From Fragum whitleyi (taxonomy: Eukaryota; Mollusca; Bivalvia; Cardiida; Cardiidae): a stretch of DNA of 64,000 bases. Both the position numbers and the translations under genes were made by a program. The notes beneath the pieces are model-generated. The model did no database searches. It worked only from the letters and a program-made list of their open reading frames with translations, and was not told the origin of the DNA. How positions within the stretch are numbered: the first letter of the stretch is position 1; each line of letters opens with the position of its first letter. Where the stretch lies: NCBI GenBank assembly GCA_948146395.1, contig OX411549.1, forward strand, positions 27,220,655-27,284,654. The letters are read 5' to 3'. Shown in pieces: positions 11,995-22,534 of this stretch.

Positions 11995-12233
11995 TGTAAT
12001 ACAATATCGCTTATTACTTTAAAGAGAGGTAATATAATATCGCTTACTTTGTTCAGGATGAACAAACTTACATATGTAAATTAACTCCCTTTAATAAGTT
12101 TTAAATACAAGCTCTGAATCGGGTTGTTTTAATGTTTTGAATGGGTGTTTTGCATGAATGAATATAGCTCTGAGTGAGCGATTTAAAAAGGTTTTGATTG
12201 AGATTAATGTTAATTCCTCGATGTTATTAACTG
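11995..12233 (-). mobile_element. Tc1/mariner-like MITE, partial, next to the exon 1 donor
   Basis: Carries the GAGTGAGCGATTTAAAAAGG block and the terminal repeat GATGTTATTAACTG followed by TA (12234-12235). The other terminus is missing. The end stands only 12 nt inside intron 1 of gene A, counted from the donor GTAAGT. Confidence 0.75.
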
Positions 12234-12245
12234 TATTCAACTTAC

Positions 12246-12309
12246 CCATTTCGACGACACCTGTTAGCAACAGGAATTGAAGAAATCCAAGTAGCATTTT
12301 GCAGTCCAT
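12246..12309 (-). CDS. Gene A exon 1: signal peptide
   Basis: ATG at 12309, then a 21-codon hydrophobic leader with core LLGFLQFLLLTGVV, ending in phase 1 at the strong donor GTAAGT. Joined to exon 2 it reads ...VVEMGRRNVAINKTV. This is what is expected of a secreted N-terminal lectin domain: signal peptide, cleavage region, start of FTP domain. This start was chosen because it is the first ATG of a clean leader and matches the phase of exon 2. 5' UTR and promoter upstream (above 12310) were not resolved. Confidence 0.85.
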
Positions 12310-13187
12310 TTTAAATGATATTTAGTTGTTTTAACAATACTAGATGTATAGAGACTCGTACACAGTTATAGTTATAACGCCCGTGTATATCAGAAAATAT
12401 TTAGCTTAATTATTTCATTTCGAGGACAAAGGTCATATTGAAATGTGATTTTATATCATTTGGAGACGCACACAATACATAACAAGCAGTACAAGTCTCT
12501 CATAATAAAAGTTTGGTATACTTGTCATTTTCACGATGTTCCCAGCTGTAATATCCATTCTACAATTCGAAAGTATGCCAATCGCCAACGGGTTTGATCC
12601 TTGACAGTCTTCGCAATTTGCGTCATATGATTAACGATGATTTTCGCTCGCATTTGAAGTCCCATAAGATCACTTTTGCTCAAGGGATTTCTCATATTAA
12701 TTCATTAAAAAAAACTCACTATCATTATCGATATGCAGTAGGTAATAAAGTACTGATTACAAACACAAGTTAGAGATATATACTCAACAACAAAACTAAT
12801 ACATCACTCAAATTCTTAGATAGAACTTTTTCAATAATCTTAAGTCTGGAGGAATGGTTACACCAAAATAAATATCAATGAATTATTGATTTATTACAAA
12901 AAGGATAAAATCATTTATATACATGTACGCATTGAATTATGATAAACGCAAAAAGACTGCAAAATCAGAACTCTTAATTCAGAGACCATTTTCATCACTC
13001 AGTGCAAGTCAATAGCACAGCAATTCACACGCGAATTTTGCCCTTTAGGATCGCCTGAGACAATGATTTCGTTTTTTTTTTTTTTGAACATTGCTATGCA
13101 TTAGCTCTGCAGGCTTCCTCAAGCAGGCACAAAACCTTAGTTCACGAAGAAAAGGGAAGCTACTTATAGATTGTATATGCGTATCCT
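12310..13187. other. Presumed 5' flank of gene A
   Basis: AT-rich sequence just upstream of the exon 1 ATG on the minus strand. It should hold the 5' UTR and promoter of gene A. No TATA box or initiator could be assigned with confidence, and no upstream UTR exon is evident. Confidence 0.4.
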
Positions 13188-13346
13188 TTTAAAGAGAGAT
13201 TATAAATATAACTAATTTTGTTCATCCTGAACAAATTTCGATATTAGATTATCTCCCTTTAATTTCACTCAAAACTGACTCATTCAATATCATTCCAAAA
13301 TTATTCAAAACCATTTACCTTCTCAATTTTACGATGTTGTTAACCG
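13188..13346 (+). mobile_element. Tc1/mariner-like MITE, right half
   Basis: Central palindrome (TTTTGTTCATCCTGAACAAA), the CTCAAAACTGACTCATTCAAT block and the right terminus GATGTTGTTAACCG-TA are present. The left half is missing. Confidence 0.75.
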
Positions 13347-13754
13347 TACCTTATCTTTGTACTTCACTTTCATCACTAGTCCACAAAAAGCTGAAAAACT
13401 GTGACTCAGAAACTAAAGTTGTCGCGATCATAAAACATTTTTATGTGGCCTCCCCAACCTGTCAGCCTCCAAAGTAAAGTACCGAGAGTTGTTTTAATAT
13501 ACATTTAAGCCTAACAATGGTCGAGCTTTGACCCCTCATACCACGCGAAAATGTCACAGATTTTAATCACGTTAATGACAAAGATCAATATGACTATGAC
13601 GCGATATCTTACGTCAATTCAATATTATTCGCCGTCACACTCGAAAACTTAACTTGATCTGATAAATATCTACACTGTTTTTCGTCACAAACTTCATATG
13701 CTGTATTACTTGACAAACTTTAATATTTCATGATGCATTCCATATGTTACACGA

Positions 13755-14041
13755 TCGTTTGTTTTTTTGTTTGTTTGAATGGGTTTTACTCCGCTTTAAA
13801 AAATCTTTCAATTATATCGCGGTGGCTGGAACAAGTAACAATGGGTCCCTGTAATTTCTCACACCAATTCTACCATTACATCCTTTCCTAGCCTCTAGCT
13901 CTTATTCCACTTATTTCTACGATAACCAACCCATTGTTTGAAGACAAATAGTCGCAAAGATGATTGCCGCCGTCGGGGATCGAACCTTGGACCTCTAGAT
14001 TGACAGTCCGACGCACTACCAACTGCGCTAAGACGGCGGCG
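13755..14041 (-). mobile_element. tRNA-derived SINE, near full length
   Basis: Minus-strand copy of the 7168 family. The tRNA-like head (about 14041-13966) contains GGTTCGATCCCCG, followed by the body and an AAAGCGGAGTAAAACCC tail near 13785. A (CAAA)n-type tail replaces (AATC)n. No clear target duplication, so older than the 7168 copy. Confidence 0.88.
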
Positions 14042-14206
14042 AGCGAAAATCATGTATATCATATTCCAGAGCCTAAGCTCAAGTGAGAATGTGTTACGGA
14101 ATAAATTTTTCCATATGTGTTTACTTCGATACCGGCTGGTATCGATTTTATGGCAAAATAATTTTCTTCGGAAGGTGCTGCATTATTTTTGTTCTGCAGT
14201 TTATAA

Positions 14207-15931
14207 TTAAGGCGACACCAAATAAATTTTTAGATTCTCATCCCCGCCCGCCCCTAAAAATAACGCCCACCCCGAACTTTTTTATTTGTGACAAAAAAAA
14301 AAAAAAAAAAAAAACAAAAAAAAAACCCGACGTTCGTTAAAGGTGTTGTGGTGTTGATTCAAGGAAAATGGCCGACTGCATCCCTTGTATTGCAACATGT
14401 TTTATCACTTGAAATTAGAAAAAAAGCCGCCTTAGCGGGAAAATATCTTGAAGTCGAAAGCAACAAATCTTTCTCTCTATTTTCAGGTGATTTCGCTTGA
14501 CAAGAAGTATGCTTATATTACAGATTGACGCGTGTACAAGATGTCGAGGTCGAACAGTTACACGACAAATAATTTTTGTATCGTAGTTAAAAATAATTGT
14601 TGTAACTAATGATTTGCTCTATGGTTTTGCCGATTTTCCACAATCTGGACTATTTCTAATTACCCGAGACCATTGAAAGCATTTCCGATTTCGAATTTCC
14701 TATCAGTTCTATCTAAAATAATAAACTTTGTTTCGTGTATTTTCAAACCAATCAAACATTATTTTACTGCATTTCTAAAACTTAGGTGTGACAAAAATCC
14801 ATCCTCGTCGTCATTCGTGATTTTTTATTCTCAAAATTACTTACTATTTATTTGAAAATTAAATCCGGTTCCAAATATCCGAGAAAGAAAGTCTCGAGAA
14901 AATTAAAAAAATCGCGACTAAAACAATTTCAATATGACGTCAATCTGTAATTTTCCCTCACGTTTTAAACCTTTGATCCAGAATAGTTTATTTTTCGGGA
15001 AGGGTGAACGGGTAATCAAAGACGCCGACACCAGATGTTCGACTATTTTGGGGACATTTTCTTTACTCGGCACTCGACGCACGGTTGAAAAACCTGATTG
15101 GTGTTAACCCTTTCCATCGTCAGGGTGAATAGATGGGATTTAGATGACTCTCTTCACGGATTAATTTTTATTAAACAGGAATACTTTACCGTTTTTTTTA
15201 CAGCAGGTAGGACATTATTTCAAAATAAAGAGACGATATAGAACAATTATAAATTTACGCATTTTGATATTGAACGGGACCGAGGTAGATTTGCCGATAC
15301 GGTGATTATAATTTCTGACAGAAAGCTCGGGTAGCTTTATTTATTTCTCGTCAGATGGCCTCTTCATTACCCGGTTATCTACCAATAAACAAAGAAATGC
15401 AAAGTTTATTCTTAAAATAATGTGCGAAGTTCACTTTGATATTAAATCACGAAAAAGAAAGTAGTTGGTCAAACAGTTTACGATTCGGTGCCTTCACGTC
15501 GTAACAATAGCTTGGATCATCTGTGATTACGAACTTTGGGTGTCTGCATAGCGCCGATATCTGAATCATTTTGATCAGTGAAAGTACAGAAATACACACT
15601 ATTCTGAGATTAAATTTTATTTATTAAACACTTTGAACAAATAATTATCAAGTAAATTCAGTCTTTACCGGAATCTGTTCAGTAGTCTGAAAAAGAAGAG
15701 GTACCAGTAAAACAATACGAACGCCTCAAATTATTTTCTTTTCTCTACGGCATTGAACTCAAACTCTTTATAAACCAGTAAGCTCCTCGGCTTTGTTACT
15801 TGCCAAAACGATGTCCCCTCCCCCCCCCCCCCCCCCGCGAAATAGAAAATAAAAAATAAAAGCCGTCCACCCGCCCCTTTTTTTCTGAAAAATTGGATGA
15901 GAATCTAATAATTTATTTAATGTGGCCTAAA
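14207..15931. mobile_element. 1.7 kb element with terminal inverted repeats, unclassified
   Basis: The ends are inverted copies over about 37 bp. Left: TTAAGGCGACACC...AAATAAATTTTTAGATTCTCATCC. Right, read inward: TTTAGGCCACATTAAATAAATT...AGATTCTCATCC. Just inside them lie a C-rich/poly-A stretch on the left and a poly-C stretch at 15819-15836 on the right. No transposase frame and no clear target duplication, so the superfamily is not assigned. Confidence 0.65.
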
Positions 15932-17177
15932 GTCATTTGAAATTAAAGGCCTGAAATCCTCAAACATTTTGTATCATATGTTAGCGATTAACAATGCACC
16001 CGGAAGTAAAGAAAAAGTGGTAGAATCGTGTACGCTAAATGTCTCGTGAAAGAATTCCATTTGATAATAAACATTCATGATTATTGTATAGAATTTTGAA
16101 TTATAGATTAGCAAAGCTTTGATAAAGACATGGCGGAAATTTCATATATATGACCTGTCACGCGAAAAGGGGGGCCATCTAGGAAATGCGCAAAGTGCCA
16201 ACCCTATTTAGACTGGGCAGGCTGCCTAGGATCGAAACATTTTTCACACTTGGACCGTTTTCTGGATCAAGAATTATTGTTCTATCTTCCTATGAACGAA
16301 TGTCTGAAATGCGATCTGTGGTTGACATACCCTGAAGCCGATCTTTTTTTTATTTCTTTAAACATTCAAACGTTCTTGGAACAATTTAAGCAATAGTAAT
16401 GGAACCACAATTAACATTTGCTACGGTTTTTGTCAATATTTTTGTTGTTGTTGTTGTTGTTGTTTTTTGTTTTGTTTTGTTTTGTTTCTTTTTATTACTC
16501 AATCTGTATAAATAATCAATCTAAAATCATTCTGAAATCATCGTTGAAATGCAGTTATAGTCAACGGATTTCTAATTTAAATCATTAAACAGTGTTTAAG
16601 CCGATAAGGACAAAAGCCCATCCTCTATAGGACAGATGCCCATCTAATATATATTTTAATACACAAACCAAAATAAACAATAGGCCATGATGGCCCTAGC
16701 CGAACGACTGGCCTTTTGAAAAGCCTACGACTTGATAGTGATGGTCAAGATGTAACAAGAAATCTGTGATCAACAGTTACTGCCCACTGATCTAAACCCC
16801 ATTTTCTAAGACAAAAGCTTTTCCCCTCCATGTGGATTTTACATACAAATAGGTAACCACTTTTAGCAAATTATCTGATATTCAAACAAAAAAAGATTAG
16901 GACATCTAAAATCTGATGTACAAAAAGACTGTGATTCATTGTTGCTGACAAAAATGTCCTGAATATTTTCTTGTTGTACCACATACAATCCAAAAAATAA
17001 ACTTAACTGTAAAAAAGGAAGTCGATCTGACCAACATAAATTCAATAAGCAAATACTCATAAAGATGTGTTAGCTTATGTTACTACTTATGTTTACAACC
17101 TTTTATGACCCGGTTTAGATTTTAGTAGCATCTTGAATGGACTAACAAATCAGACATATTAAACTCGACAATAGTTG
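15932..17177. other. No gene recognised
   Basis: AT-rich; contains a (TTG)n/(TTTTG)n microsatellite at about 16440-16490. The 65-codon minus-strand frame at 16863-17060 has no recognisable domain. Confidence 0.5.
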
Positions 17178-17328
17178 CAGTAAGTAACATCGATCACCTC
17201 GGTCAGAACCATTGTAAATCGTTCACTCAGCGCTCCATTCATTCATTCCAAACAATCACTCAAGCCTCTCAAAATTGCATCAAATAGTTAAGATCAACAT
17301 TTATTCAAATCGATCAAATCAGTGCTTA
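17178..17328 (+). mobile_element. Tc1/mariner-like MITE, 5' part, split by insertion
   Basis: Starts with a diverged terminal repeat (CAGTAAGTAACATCG) and holds the CGTTCACTCAGCGCTCCAT block. It breaks off at AGTGCTTA (17321-17328); the remainder resumes at 18947 on the other side of a 1.6 kb insertion. Confidence 0.7.
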
Positions 17329-18938
17329 TTACTTTTATTATTAATACCCATTCTCTGTAACGACTTAAACTATTTTGGCACACATGGTCTCCGATTTTGA
17401 TGAAATTTCATATACAAGAAGGGAATAATGAAAGGAGAAGAAATTGACCAAAAAAAAATGTTTTTAGACCATCAAAGCACGGAATTTTGCAATATTAAGC
17501 TTTTTTGAAGCTATATAATTTGATATTTACATGAAGATGATGGTTGATTTTGTATGTATTGCATAATCTAGGACTGAAAAATTTGAATTAGATTTTTTTT
17601 TGTGTCAGTTAGTGTCAAAAAGGTTGGTTACCATGACAACAAATATGGCTAATTTTGATAAATTGATTACAAAATGTTGTTTATAATTTCCAGTTTTTCT
17701 TCACTTATGACTGACTTTTGATATGTAGATGGAATTTATTATATAAAAGGAGCAACTAAGATTCAAATTAATTTTGTTGTTGTGCACATTGGTTACCATG
17801 ACAACGGTAACTTTAGCTCATGACTTAGCTGCTTTTGTTACTTTGGAGTTGTTTTTTTTTAATTTTTGCAGCATGATAAACCGATGATGATTATTGGAAC
17901 ATATCTAACAAAAAGCGCTCTTTCAAAAACTGCAAAAAAATCATTGGGCCTTTTTGTTACCATGGCAACCATTTTTATTATTTTCTTAAATCAGTTAATT
18001 TAAGTCCCTGAAAGTTTATATGTGATAAGAAAAGAGATCAAATAAGCCTCTATCAAAATACAAGAAAAAAGAATAAAAATTTTAATAGTTGCCATGGTAA
18101 TTTGTCGATACAACCCAAAATTAAGCATTTTTGGGATGATTTTGCAGCCTTTTTCCTAAAAAATTGGACGTATTAACACAACGATTTTGATATATAAGTT
18201 AGAGGAAAGTTTGAACTTTATTCAAGATTAAGAAATATTCCGATTGCTTAGTGTTGGATACCCGTATCCAAGGACTAAAAATGGGCTTTTGTGAATTATA
18301 ACATAATTGTTCCCATAGCAACAGGCCATTTCCTGCAAGTTTTTGAAAAAAAAATCTCGTATGTCCTAAAAGGTCTATTTAAGCAATTTTACAAATTATC
18401 ATTACATTGAATTTGAGTTCAACAATTTAGTTTATTTGAGGATTCTAAAGAGTTCTGAAGTTGCCTTCATTTAAGAGATATGAATTGGCGTTGCCATAGC
18501 AACGAACACAAAAAATATTTTTATTTGAAAGTTAATGTGGTATTTCCTTGTTAAACCGAAAACAATGTCTGTATTTTGTCATTACATTTGAAAAAATGCA
18601 AAATTCAATATATAAGTAGGGTATGTGTATTGTTGCCATGAAAACATAAGTTAACAACATATGCCCAAAAATATTATAACTTCATTTGAGAGAACGATGA
18701 TGGGGAACTTATATGTTGTGTGATTTTATTTTAGTTTGTGCTGCATAACTGATATATTTGCCTGTAAAAACTCGCAAAAAGAGAATTTTTTAATCTTTAA
18801 TGTCTGTTTCCATGGCAACCAGAAATGATATCAAGAATTTTTTCATCTTATTTTTACTTTTGGGTCAGCCCTAGCCTCATGTTTAAATTTTATCAAAATT
18901 TGAGGCATAGCGTGCCACAACCCCTATTTAAAAGTGTT
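17329..18938. mobile_element. 1.6 kb array element with RFX/X-box-like palindromes
   Basis: Flanked by an exact 8 bp direct repeat, AGTGCTTA (17321-17328 and 18939-18946), and sits inside a Tc1-like MITE. Near its ends TGGCAC...ATTTTGATGAAATTT (about 17369) and the reverse complement of AAATTTTATCAAAATTTG...GTGCCA (to about 18917) form diverged inverted repeats. Inside, GTTACCATGACAAC, GTTACCATGGCAAC, GTTGCCATGGTAA, GTTGCCATAGCAAC and similar sites recur about eight times at 130-225 bp spacing. No coding frame. An 8 bp duplication is typical of hAT elements; the ends do not settle the superfamily. Confidence 0.7.
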
Positions 18939-18946
18939 AGTGCTTA

Positions 18947-19178
18947 CAGAGAATTGCTATTAAATATCAACTGCAATGCGCCTGATTAGCGCGAATGGAT
19001 ACTCAATATTGGAAAAACGTTGATTCATTTTAGAGTAGGTAGTAAATTATCGCTCACTTTGTCCAATTGGTCGAAATTATCGATACCGTGTTACCTCCTC
19101 TAAATTTCAATTCAAACTCGCTTCTTGCAGTTATTCAATAATATTTCGATCTCGTCACCAAACCATTTACCTTGTAAA
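18947..19178 (+). mobile_element. Tc1/mariner-like MITE, 3' part of the split copy
   Basis: Continues the family sequence after the insertion: the GTTACCTCCTCTAAATTTC block, CTCGCTTCTTGCAGTTATTCA, and CCATTTACCTTGTAAA. The terminal repeat itself is lost. Confidence 0.6.
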
Positions 19179-19850
19179 GGCCACCTTTCCCCTGATGTCG
19201 TATAATTTCACCAAATGGCAGAATTCTGGTCATGATCTTTTGATGAGCAATATTTTGTTTAGTTTCATGACAATTCGGCCATATTTGAAGGCCAATGTGT
19301 GAACACAAAAAATATTACATAAAGCCCCCGTTTGATGCTGCATGACACCACCAAACCTCCATGAAATGCATTGTTCACTTGATGGTTGACATTCTGTGAG
19401 TTTAATACAAAATGTATCTATTGATAGAAGAGGAGATGTGTTAATAAAGAAGTTAACATTTAGACCCCCTTTTCTGTGACGTAGCATCTCTCAGAGTGGT
19501 CATATTCCCATTATGAACAATGTTCTGTTCACGTGCAATAATGAATGTGCTGTGCTAACAATAATAAAGACCCTTTTTCCATGGCGCGGCATATAACTTC
19601 ACCACCACTAATGCACTGTATACACTTAAAAAATAAATATTCTGTGAAAGATAAACACAAATGTATCCGTTAATAAAAGAGGGGTTTTGTTAACAAGGAA
19701 GTTTACATTATGCCCCTCTTTTCTTTCACGCAGTATTAAAAAACGTTACCAGACTACAATATGCACATGGTCTCGTTATGTTGAACATTTAGTGATATTT
19801 TCATTAACTTTCATGCATAAATGAAGAAGTGTAGGCTAGGGTTTTTAGCA
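19179..19850. repeat. Diverged long-unit repeat
   Basis: Blocks such as AAATGTATC(T/C)(A/G)TT(G/A)AT...AGAGG...TTAA(C/T)AA(A/G)GAAGTT(A/T)ACATT occur twice (about 19412 and 19662), roughly 250 bp apart. No gene recognised. Confidence 0.45.
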
Positions 19851-19869
19851 AAACTTTCATAAGACACAT

Positions 19870-20310
19870 TTTCTTGTTACATTTGGTCGATCAGAAGGAA
19901 CAATCATTGCGATGGTCCAATTATTCTAAGCATGTTTGGAGACAATCGGATGAAAACTGGACTCTTAAGTATTAACAAGGATTTTCTAATTAAATTTTCA
20001 TTAGACCCCTTGACTCTTGACGGATTAGACTCATTTTCGAAAGGAAACATCGCTGTTAAGGTTCAACCGATTGTGCAAATCTGAAGACAATTGGATGAAA
20101 AATTTGGACTCTAGAGTACGAGGATTTTCGGTTTGAATTTCATTTCGCCCCATTTTCCGTGACGCTTGACAAACCCGGACCATTTTCGAAAGGATCTTTC
20201 CTTAAAAACAAACATTTTGAGCATGACTGAAGGCAATCGAATGAAAACAGTTGGCAATAGAATGCTTACGACGATTCTTTTTCTATTTTTGGACCACTTT
20301 CCCTTGAATC
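19870..20310. repeat. Tandem array of about 143 bp units
   Basis: GA(A/G)GACAAT(C/T)GGATGAAAA, GGATTTTC...AATTTCATT and the CATTTTCGAAAGGA block recur three times near 19940, 20085 and 20225. A related piece lies at 28620-28830 in the same orientation. Confidence 0.7.
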
Positions 20311-20320
20311 TTGGACTCTT

Positions 20321-20390
20321 AAAGGCACTGGTGTTTAACGATGTTACCGTAAAATGCTTGTCTATGATTTTGTATGTTGGTTTGCTATGA
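20321..20390 (+). repeat. Inverted-repeat partner of 28530-28600
   Basis: About 70 bp beginning CACTGGTGTTTAACGATG, matching the reverse complement of 28530-28600 with few differences. Both copies lie at the edge of the same 143 bp-unit array family, so they are probably termini of two elements in opposite arrangement. Confidence 0.7.
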
Positions 20391-20399
20391 TTATATAGG

Positions 20400-21085
20400 A
20401 AATTTTTGTAAACAATACACATGTCGTATGAAATGTTCGTAATTTTGGAGAATGCATTGAATGAATTTAAAATGGATCACCCCAGACTAAGTAAACGATT
20501 TTCATTGCCCTTTGCGCTACCTCTTTGTCTTGATCTTCATTTATCATGAATGTTAAACTTGAAATAAATTCATTTATGAAGAAAATCATTTAAATGGCTC
20601 TGATTTCAAAGAAAGCAAACTCTTGCCAAATGTCGGTTGTTTCAGATGAAGTTGTTTTGTGTTCTTCCTATTTGCCTCTTATAACAATCATGGTCCACGG
20701 TTAAATCATTTTTAGTGAATATTTATTTTTTCCCAAAGACATGGTTAATTAAAGATGGTATATTGGTTAATTGAAGAAGAGTATTGCTGGTGTGTTGGTT
20801 AATATGTGATTATCTACAAAAGGTAATGTGAAGCCAAACCATATGAAAACGCGAATTTATACGAGAAATATACATAATCAACTGTTGGTCGTAGGTAGTT
20901 GTATCAATTAAGAATAACGATTCAACATTTCAGGTTGAATAGTATTCAATTCTCTAAATACTGTTATTGCTTGTATGAAATATATTTCAGTTCTTTGTCA
21001 ATTTCAGACCAACTGCGACATTAAATCAGGACACAATCAGCTTCGATTAAAATTAATCTATATCACTACTTTCTTCTATAAAAAA
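20400..21085. other. No gene recognised
   Basis: AT-rich sequence without a supported exon, TIR or array. Confidence 0.5.
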
Positions 21086-21087
21086 AA

Positions 21088-21505
21088 CTTTCCCACAAAT
21101 AAAAAATGGTAACACATCAGACAAAAAAAAAAGAAACAACAATCTGGAAACTACCCATCATTAGAAATTAATCAATATATGTTTAACAATAACGACACAT
21201 GATCAAAAGATACATCCATATTATTGCCCTGTGAGAAATTGGTTAAACAACAAATGGCTATTATTTAAAAAAAAAGTTAAACTAACCTGTCACTGCAGCT
21301 CATAACCCATCAACAAACATAACTTCCAAATTAAAGTACACCCTCGTTAGTTTCATAGAGATGCGTTTTTATTCTGAGATTTAACCAGGATAAAGATGTA
21401 CGGCACATTTGATATTGTACGTTTTTTTTACGACGAATTGTGCTGTGCTCGAAGTATTTCCAAACCTATCACAAGACTCGCTGATGTGGCTGCATTGTAA
21501 CTGGT
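21088..21505 (+). repeat. Duplicated segment, copy 1 (empty site)
   Basis: About 418 bp starting with CCCACAAATAAAAAATGGTA and ending with GCTGATGTGGCTGCATTGTA. It is repeated at 21620-22534. Copy 1 has CTCGTTAGTTTCATAG uninterrupted at about 21344-21359, exactly where copy 2 carries the 538 bp insertion. Confidence 0.85.
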
Positions 21506-21619
21506 TAAATGAGAACTTAATTCAACGTTATGTCTTGTTATTGTTGACATTTGCTGACACAATAATGTAAACTACTGATTGATGATATTTTAGATGTAAA
21601 TGTCCAGCACTGTAAAATA

Positions 21620-22534
21620 CTTCCCCACAAATAAAAAATGGTAACACGTCAGAAAAAAAATCTGGAAACTAATTAGAAATTAGTCAATATATGTTTAACA
21701 ATAACGATACATGATCAAAAGATACAACCATATTATTGCCTTGTGACTATTATTTAAAAAAAAAAGTCAAATTAAAGCACACCCTCGTTAAGCCTAGTTT
21801 ACATTTGCCACGGTCGCCGGACGATATCGCAGCCTGCGATTTTTCTTACGATTTTTTGGACATCGCAGACAGCTACGAATTTGAAAAATTTTTGAGTGGG
21901 AAGATACCTTGATGATCCGTACGGGTCCCGTGCGATATCGCATGGTAATCGTGAGATTCCCGTGCGGAGGTCGTACGGGTTCCGTACGGATATCGATAGG
22001 ATGCCGTGCGGTCATCGCACGATTCTACGGGTTTTATTTTGGATTTTTGATAGTTAAGGTATCGTACGATTTCCGCGCGATCATCGAAAGGCTTCCATGC
22101 GTTGTCCGTGCGGCGACCGTGCGGTGTCCGCACAAGGCTACGGGCTTGCGATTTTTAAAGATGTGTATAACATTTTTTTAAACAAGATCGCAGGTGTCTG
22201 CGGTGCCCGTAAGACCGTGCGATGATCGCACGGGCACCGTATGTCACCACGAGGGCACCGTATGATTTTATGCTTACGGCGAGATACGGGCGCAGTACGG
22301 GCCCCGTAGGTCAAATGTAAACGAGGCTTTAGTTTCATAGAGATGCGGTTTTATTCTGTGAATCCTGTATTCAACCAGGATAAAGATGTAGGGAAATATT
22401 TTTTTTAAAAAAAATCGTACGGTACGTTTGATATTGTGCGTTTTTTTACGACGAATGTAAACAAAAAATTGTGCTGTGCTCGAAGTATTTCCAAACCTAT
22501 CACAAGACTCGCTGATGTGGCTGCATTGTAACTG
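21620..22534 (+). repeat. Duplicated segment, copy 2 (carries insertion)
   Basis: Same segment as 21088-21505, in the same orientation, interrupted at 21791-22328 by a TIR element. Smaller differences (a lost 30 bp piece near 21745, an extra A/T stretch near 22400) show that the copies have diverged for some time. Confidence 0.85.
21791..22328. mobile_element. Harbinger-like non-autonomous element, 538 bp, CpG-rich
   Basis: Terminal inverted repeats AGCCTAGTTTACATTTG and CAAATGTAAACGAGGCT (16 of 17 match), flanked by the 3 bp duplication TTA (21788-21790, 22329-22331). The empty site in copy 1 reads CTCG-TTA-GTTTC, proving the exact insertion and the TTA duplication. A 3 bp TWA target is characteristic of PIF/Harbinger. 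The interior is dense in CCGTGCGG, CGTACGG and CGATATCG-like words, unlike the AT-rich surroundings. Open frames inside are not credible genes. Confidence 0.88.

Noticed and set aside
21794..22338. Overlapping frames on both strands in the CpG-rich element
   Set aside because: Result of stop-poor GC-rich repeated words; inside a transposable element without transposase motifs.
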